Shown here: piece after piece, positions 60,861 through 64,000 of the stretch
Numbering within the stretch: the first letter of the stretch is position 1
How the letters are laid out: the number at the start of each line of letters is the position of its first letter
Assembly: GCA_937944385.1 (NCBI GenBank)
Contig: CALDYQ010000047.1
Span: forward strand, 61,000-124,999
Direction of reading: 5' to 3'
From: an uncultured Burkholderiales bacterium
Lineage (GTDB): Bacteria; Pseudomonadota; Gammaproteobacteria; Burkholderiales; Casimicrobiaceae
DNA: 64,000 nucleotides
The notes under the pieces: generated by a model
The model's database searches: none
The model's input: the letters and a program-made list of their open reading frames with translations, nothing else
What the model was told of the DNA's origin: nothing
Made by a program: the position numbers and the translations under genes

Positions 60861-61973
60861 ATGGCCCTGATGGACTTCATCCGCAAGGAACTGATCGAGA
60901 TCATCGAGTGGACCGATGACTCACGCGACACGCTCGCCTACCGCTGGCCGGATCAGGACAAGCAGATCAAGAACAACGCGCAGCTGATCGTGCGCGAAAG
61001 CCAGGTCGCCCAGTTCGTCTATCTCGGGCAGTACGCCGATACGCTCGGCCCGGGCAAGCACACGCTCAAGACCGACAACATCCCGATCCTCTCCACGCTG
61101 CTCGGCTGGAAGTACGGCTTCGAGACCCCGTTCAAGGCGGATGTCTACTACGTCGTCACCCGCGTCTTCCCCGGCAACAAGTGGGGCACGGCCAATCCGA
61201 TCATGCTGCGTGACCCGGACTTCGGCGTCGTGCGGGTCCGGGCCTACGGCCAGTACGACTTCAAGATCGTCAATCCGCCGCTCTTCCTGAAGGAAGTCGC
61301 CGGCACCGATCACCACTTCCGTCTCGACGAGTTCATCGACGTCATGCGCTCGAAGATCGTCACTGTCTTCACCGAGGCGATCGCCAACGCCAAGGTGCCG
61401 GTGCTCGACGTGGCGGGCCGCTACAGCGAGATCGGCAACGCGCTCCTGCCCGGCATCAACCCGGTCACCACGTCCAAGTACGGCATCGAGATCACCTCGT
61501 TCAACATCGAGAACGTCTCCCTGCCGCCCGAGGTCGAGCAGGCCATCGACAAGCGCGGGGCGATGACCACGATCGGCGACATGGGCGAGTACATCCGCTA
61601 CAACATGGCGAATGCCGTGGGCGAGGGCAAGGCCGGCACGATGGGCTTTGGTGCCGAGTTCGCTGCGGCCATGGCGCTCGGCCAGCAGATGATCAACCAG
61701 CCCGGCGGGGCCGTGGGCGCGAATCCTGCAGCGCCGAAGGGCATGGTGCCCGGCGCGATGGGCGTCACGGCGGCTGCACAGGCCGCAGCACCCGCCGCCG
61801 CAGCCGCTGCCGCGCCGGTCGACCTCATGAATCCTGCGCAGGTGGCGCAGATGCTGGGCGTGGGTGAGGCCGATGTGCTCGCCGAGTTGGAGGCCGGCAA
61901 CTTGAAGGGCCGCAAGATCGGCACCCAGTGGCGGGTGACGCGTGAAGCCGTGGATGCCTTCCTGAAAGGCTGA
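60861..61973 (+). CDS. SPFH-domain protein with C-terminal excisionase-like helix-turn-helix
   Basis: A 370-residue protein. Residues 1-220 form an SPFH/band-7-like domain in the virion-core/YdjI group (MDFIRKELIEIIEW, then LIVRESQVAQFVYLG). A low-complexity Ala/Gly/Pro linker (about 265-325) leads to a helix-turn-helix-type module (AQVAQMLGVGEADVLAELEA, then GRKIGTQWRVTREAVDAFL) like MerR/excisionase domains. In Bacillus the YdjI homologue is part of the pspA-ydjGHI membrane-stress operon. AAGGAG precedes the ATG. Confidence 0.85.
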   Translation: MALMDFIRKELIEIIEWTDDSRDTLAYRWPDQDKQIKNNAQLIVRESQVAQFVYLGQYADTLGPGKHTLKTDNIPILSTLLGWKYGFETPFKADVYYVVTRVFPGNKWGTANPIMLRDPDFGVVRVRAYGQYDFKIVNPPLFLKEVAGTDHHFRLDEFIDVMRSKIVTVFTEAIANAKVPVLDVAGRYSEIGNALLPGINPVTTSKYGIEITSFNIENVSLPPEVEQAIDKRGAMTTIGDMGEYIRYNMANAVGEGKAGTMGFGAEFAAAMALGQQMINQPGGAVGANPAAPKGMVPGAMGVTAAAQAAAPAAAAAAAPVDLMNPAQVAQMLGVGEADVLAELEAGNLKGRKIGTQWRVTREAVDAFLKG

Positions 61974-61988
61974 TTCCCGCCGCTCGCC

Positions 61989-63161
61989 ATGCCCGCCCCT
62001 GGCACGCCCGGCAGCGCCACGCACGGCGCCGCCACCGCGCCCGAGAAGGCTGCGCGCAGCAAGTACAGCTGTGTCGCCTGCGGGGGCGAGGCCATCTGGA
62101 ACCCCGGCAAGCAGAAACTCGTCTGTGCATTCTGCGGCACCGAGGCACCGATGCCGCTTCACGAGGCGGCACCGCCCGGGCTGCAGTCGACCGACATCGT
62201 CGAGCACGACCTCGCTGCGGCGCTGCGCAACATGCAGGGGGAAAAGCGCGGCTGGGCGCGCACGTCACGCATGATCCAGTGTCGGCAGTGCCGCGCGATC
62301 AGCGTGTTCTCGGCGGAGAAGCAGGCGCAGCGCTGCGACTTCTGCGGCTCGGCCTCGGTGGTCGATTACGACAGCGACGAGGACGTGATCCGGCCCGAGG
62401 CCGTGCTGCCGATCCAGATCGCCGAACCCCGCGCGCGAGAGATCATCCGCGCCTGGTACGGCAAGCTCTGGTGGGCGCCCAACGCCCTCAAGAAGCGCGC
62501 ACTCACCGATACGGCCAAGGGCGTCTATCTCCCCTACTGGACTTTCGACGCCTTCGTCAATGCGCGCTGGCAGGCCGAGGCCGGCTACTACTACACCGAG
62601 ACAGAGACTTATTGGGACCGCGGGCAGATGAAGAGCCGGCCGGTGCAGCGCATCCGCTGGCAATACGCGCAGGGACAGTTGAACCACTTCTTCGACGACA
62701 CCCTCGTCTGCGGCTCGAAGGGCGTTCATGCGGGGCTCCTGCGCTCGATCGAGCCCTTTCCGACGACCGAGCGCGGGGTCGGCGCCCTCCGGCCGTATGA
62801 CCCGGCTTACGTCGCTGGCTGGACCGTCGAGCGCTACCAGATCGACTTGATCCAGGCGGCGAAACTCTCGCGTGAACGCATGCTGGCCGACACCCGGGTG
62901 CTCTGCGCGCAGCAGGTGCCGGGCGACACCCATCGCAACCTGCAGGTCGAGGCCACGTTCTCCCGACAGACCTTCAAGCACATCCTGGCACCCGTCTGGC
63001 TCATGAGCTACGTCTACAACGGACGTGACTTTCAGGTCATCATCAACGCGGTGACCGGCAAGATCGACGGCGAGTATCCGAAGAGCTGGGTCAAGATCAC
63101 ATTGGCGACCCTCGGTGCCATCGTGCTCGCATTCATTCTGCTTGCCATCATGGGACGATGA
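61989..63161 (+). CDS. TFIIB-type zinc-ribbon membrane protein, partner of SPFH protein
   Basis: A 390-residue protein with two zinc ribbons: CVACGGEA...CAFCGTE (about 28-50) and CRQCRA...CDFCGSA (about 98-122). A central domain has GVYLPYWTFDAFVNARWQAEAGYYYT (abbreviated) and FDDTLVCGSKGV; one C-terminal membrane span (about 366-388). Architecture matches B. subtilis YdjG-like proteins paired with SPFH genes. It starts 15 bases after the SPFH stop and overlaps the DUF3025 gene by 4 bases. Confidence 0.85.
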   Translation: MPAPGTPGSATHGAATAPEKAARSKYSCVACGGEAIWNPGKQKLVCAFCGTEAPMPLHEAAPPGLQSTDIVEHDLAAALRNMQGEKRGWARTSRMIQCRQCRAISVFSAEKQAQRCDFCGSASVVDYDSDEDVIRPEAVLPIQIAEPRAREIIRAWYGKLWWAPNALKKRALTDTAKGVYLPYWTFDAFVNARWQAEAGYYYTETETYWDRGQMKSRPVQRIRWQYAQGQLNHFFDDTLVCGSKGVHAGLLRSIEPFPTTERGVGALRPYDPAYVAGWTVERYQIDLIQAAKLSRERMLADTRVLCAQQVPGDTHRNLQVEATFSRQTFKHILAPVWLMSYVYNGRDFQVIINAVTGKIDGEYPKSWVKITLATLGAIVLAFILLAIMGR

Positions 63162-63949
63162 CGCCGGCGCTGGCATCCTGCGCCGTCGACTTGCCCGGGC
63201 GTTTTCTCGATCATCCAATCTTCGCGCCCTATCGCAGCGCTTGGCCGCCGGAGGCCACCGGCTCGCCGCGACTCGTACCGGCGCCCCGGGGGAGCCCGGG
63301 CGCGCTCGCCTTCGAGCGGGCAATCGTCGAGCGGGATGAACTGCACGTGCGGCCGGGCAACCTGCACGATGCTTTGAATGCCGTCGTATGGCGCACCTTT
63401 CCGGCCGCCAAGCGTGCGATCAGTGCGTGGCACGTCGATCTCGGTCACGACCCGAAGTCGCCCAGCGGGCGGCCGCGCGGACGCGATGTGCTCACGCTCT
63501 TCGACGAGGCGGGGCTCCTGCTCGTCTCGCCCGAAGCCGAGGCGCTCGCCGCGGCGAACGCGCGGCACGACTGGCATGCGCTCTTCGTCGTCGGCCGGGC
63601 GCGCTGGCACGCCACGATCCGGCCGATCGTCTTTGGCCATGGTGCGCTCGAGCAGATGGCAAAGAGCTTCGCTCGACACGACGCCCCCTTGATCCAGCGC
63701 GACCTCACGCTCAAGGCGCTCTGGCTCGACGGTGAGCCGGCTGCGCCGCTTGCCGACATCGACAGCGCGCTCGCTCGATCGATCCGGGCTGGAACAGCCC
63801 TCTACGCGGAGGAGCGCCGTCTACCCCTGCCCGTGATCGGCGTGCCCGGATGGTTTGCTGAGAGCGAGGATGCTGCGCTGTATGACGATCGTGCGGTCTT
63901 TCGCCCGGCGCGTTCGATCAGGCGGTCAGCACTGTGTGCAGCATCTTGA
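63158..63949 (+). CDS. DUF3025 protein
   Basis: A 263-residue cytoplasmic protein with the family blocks LHDALNAVVWRTFPAAKRAIS (abbreviated) and LIQRDLTLKALWLDG. DUF3025 is common in Betaproteobacteria and of unknown role. It overlaps the preceding gene in ATGA form, and its 3' end overlaps the convergent gene at the right edge by 32 bases. Confidence 0.85.
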   Translation: MTPALASCAVDLPGRFLDHPIFAPYRSAWPPEATGSPRLVPAPRGSPGALAFERAIVERDELHVRPGNLHDALNAVVWRTFPAAKRAISAWHVDLGHDPKSPSGRPRGRDVLTLFDEAGLLLVSPEAEALAAANARHDWHALFVVGRARWHATIRPIVFGHGALEQMAKSFARHDAPLIQRDLTLKALWLDGEPAAPLADIDSALARSIRAGTALYAEERRLPLPVIGVPGWFAESEDAALYDDRAVFRPARSIRRSALCAAS

Positions 63950-64000
63950 AGGCGAGCAGGTAGAGCAGGATCGCGAAGATGCGCTTGAGCGTCGCTACGG
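63918..64000 (-). CDS. 3' end of a probable TauE/SafE-family permease (truncated)
   Basis: The minus-strand frame entering from the right edge ends at the TGA at 63918-63920 and encodes a hydrophobic C-terminus with VATLKRIFAILLYLLAFKML near its end. LKRIF followed by a leucine-rich final helix and KML is typical of the sulfite exporter TauE/SafE family. Only 26 codons are visible. If right, it adds another sulfur-related gene to the window. Confidence 0.5.
   Translation of the reverse strand, partial: VATLKRIFAILLYLLAFKMLHTVLTA

Noticed and set aside
1-64000. Search for tRNA, rRNA, insertion sequences, phage genes and CRISPR
   Set aside because: Nothing convincing was seen by eye; a covariance-model and profile scan would be needed to exclude short RNAs.

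Overview
This window is 64 kb of GC-rich chromosome packed with housekeeping genes. Gene order and protein variants point to a betaproteobacterium, probably Burkholderiales or a close relative. Supporting clues are the gpmI / rhodanese / grxC / secB / gpsA neighbourhood, the ispA-dxs pair with xseB close upstream, the siroheme sulfite reductase overlapping a DUF934 gene, a DksA whose zinc finger keeps only one of four cysteines, and a polyhydroxyalkanoate-associated protein. I saw no rRNA, tRNA, CRISPR array, intact transposase or prophage.

Layout. 1-3.4 kb: assimilatory APS reductase (cysH, with the start of a downstream gene at the left edge), a delta-60-repeat remnant, and an MsbA-type ABC exporter. 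3.4-7.5 kb: ttcA, a BAX-inhibitor-like membrane protein, a glycine-rich RRM protein and a periplasmic thioredoxin-fold protein. 7.4-14.6 kb: hemC-hemD, a 2-hydroxyacid dehydrogenase, then gpmI facing rhodanese-grxC-secB-SH3-gpsA. 14.7-20.8 kb: a 53-residue protein, an exported DUF1800/DUF1501 pair, and an MBOAT plus SGNH pair that looks like a polysaccharide O-acylation module. 20.8-30.5 kb: sulfite reductase with DUF934, a DUF3047 protein, a PHA-system protein, flavocytochrome c sulfide dehydrogenase with its cytochrome, a wrecked FMN-glutamate-synthase pseudogene, DUF2189/DUF2788, a C45 acyltransferase-like hydrolase and an SDR.

30.2-37.6 kb: a zinc-ribbon-like protein, dxs, ispA, a four-gene cassette, xseB and lrgAB. 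The cassette (ECF sigma factor, membrane anti-sigma factor, subtilisin-like protease, small secreted protein) lies inside what is usually a contiguous xseB-ispA-dxs operon. It is the most unusual locus in the window. 37.9-52.7 kb: a Rieske oxygenase, a DUF1232 protein, an AdiA/Ldc-type basic amino acid decarboxylase, MscS, tex, an MFS transporter, a radical SAM protein, arginase, a DegV protein, a threonine-dehydratase-like enzyme, a VOC protein and pyrC. 52.8-64 kb: dksA, sodB, an ABC transporter with a DUF3299 partner, a STAS protein, hslV without hslU, a UbiH-type monooxygenase, a DsbC-family protein, an SPFH / zinc-ribbon pair resembling the Bacillus psp-linked ydj genes, a DUF3025 protein and the 3' end of a probable TauE/SafE transporter.

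Functional themes are sulfur metabolism (APS and sulfite reduction, sulfide oxidation, possible sulfite export), tetrapyrrole and isoprenoid precursor synthesis, arginine catabolism, and envelope quality control. Many genes appear to have a -10-like hexamer 7-10 bases before the start codon and no Shine-Dalgarno sequence, suggesting frequent leaderless transcripts. All functional calls come from reading motifs and gene order; no database search was run.
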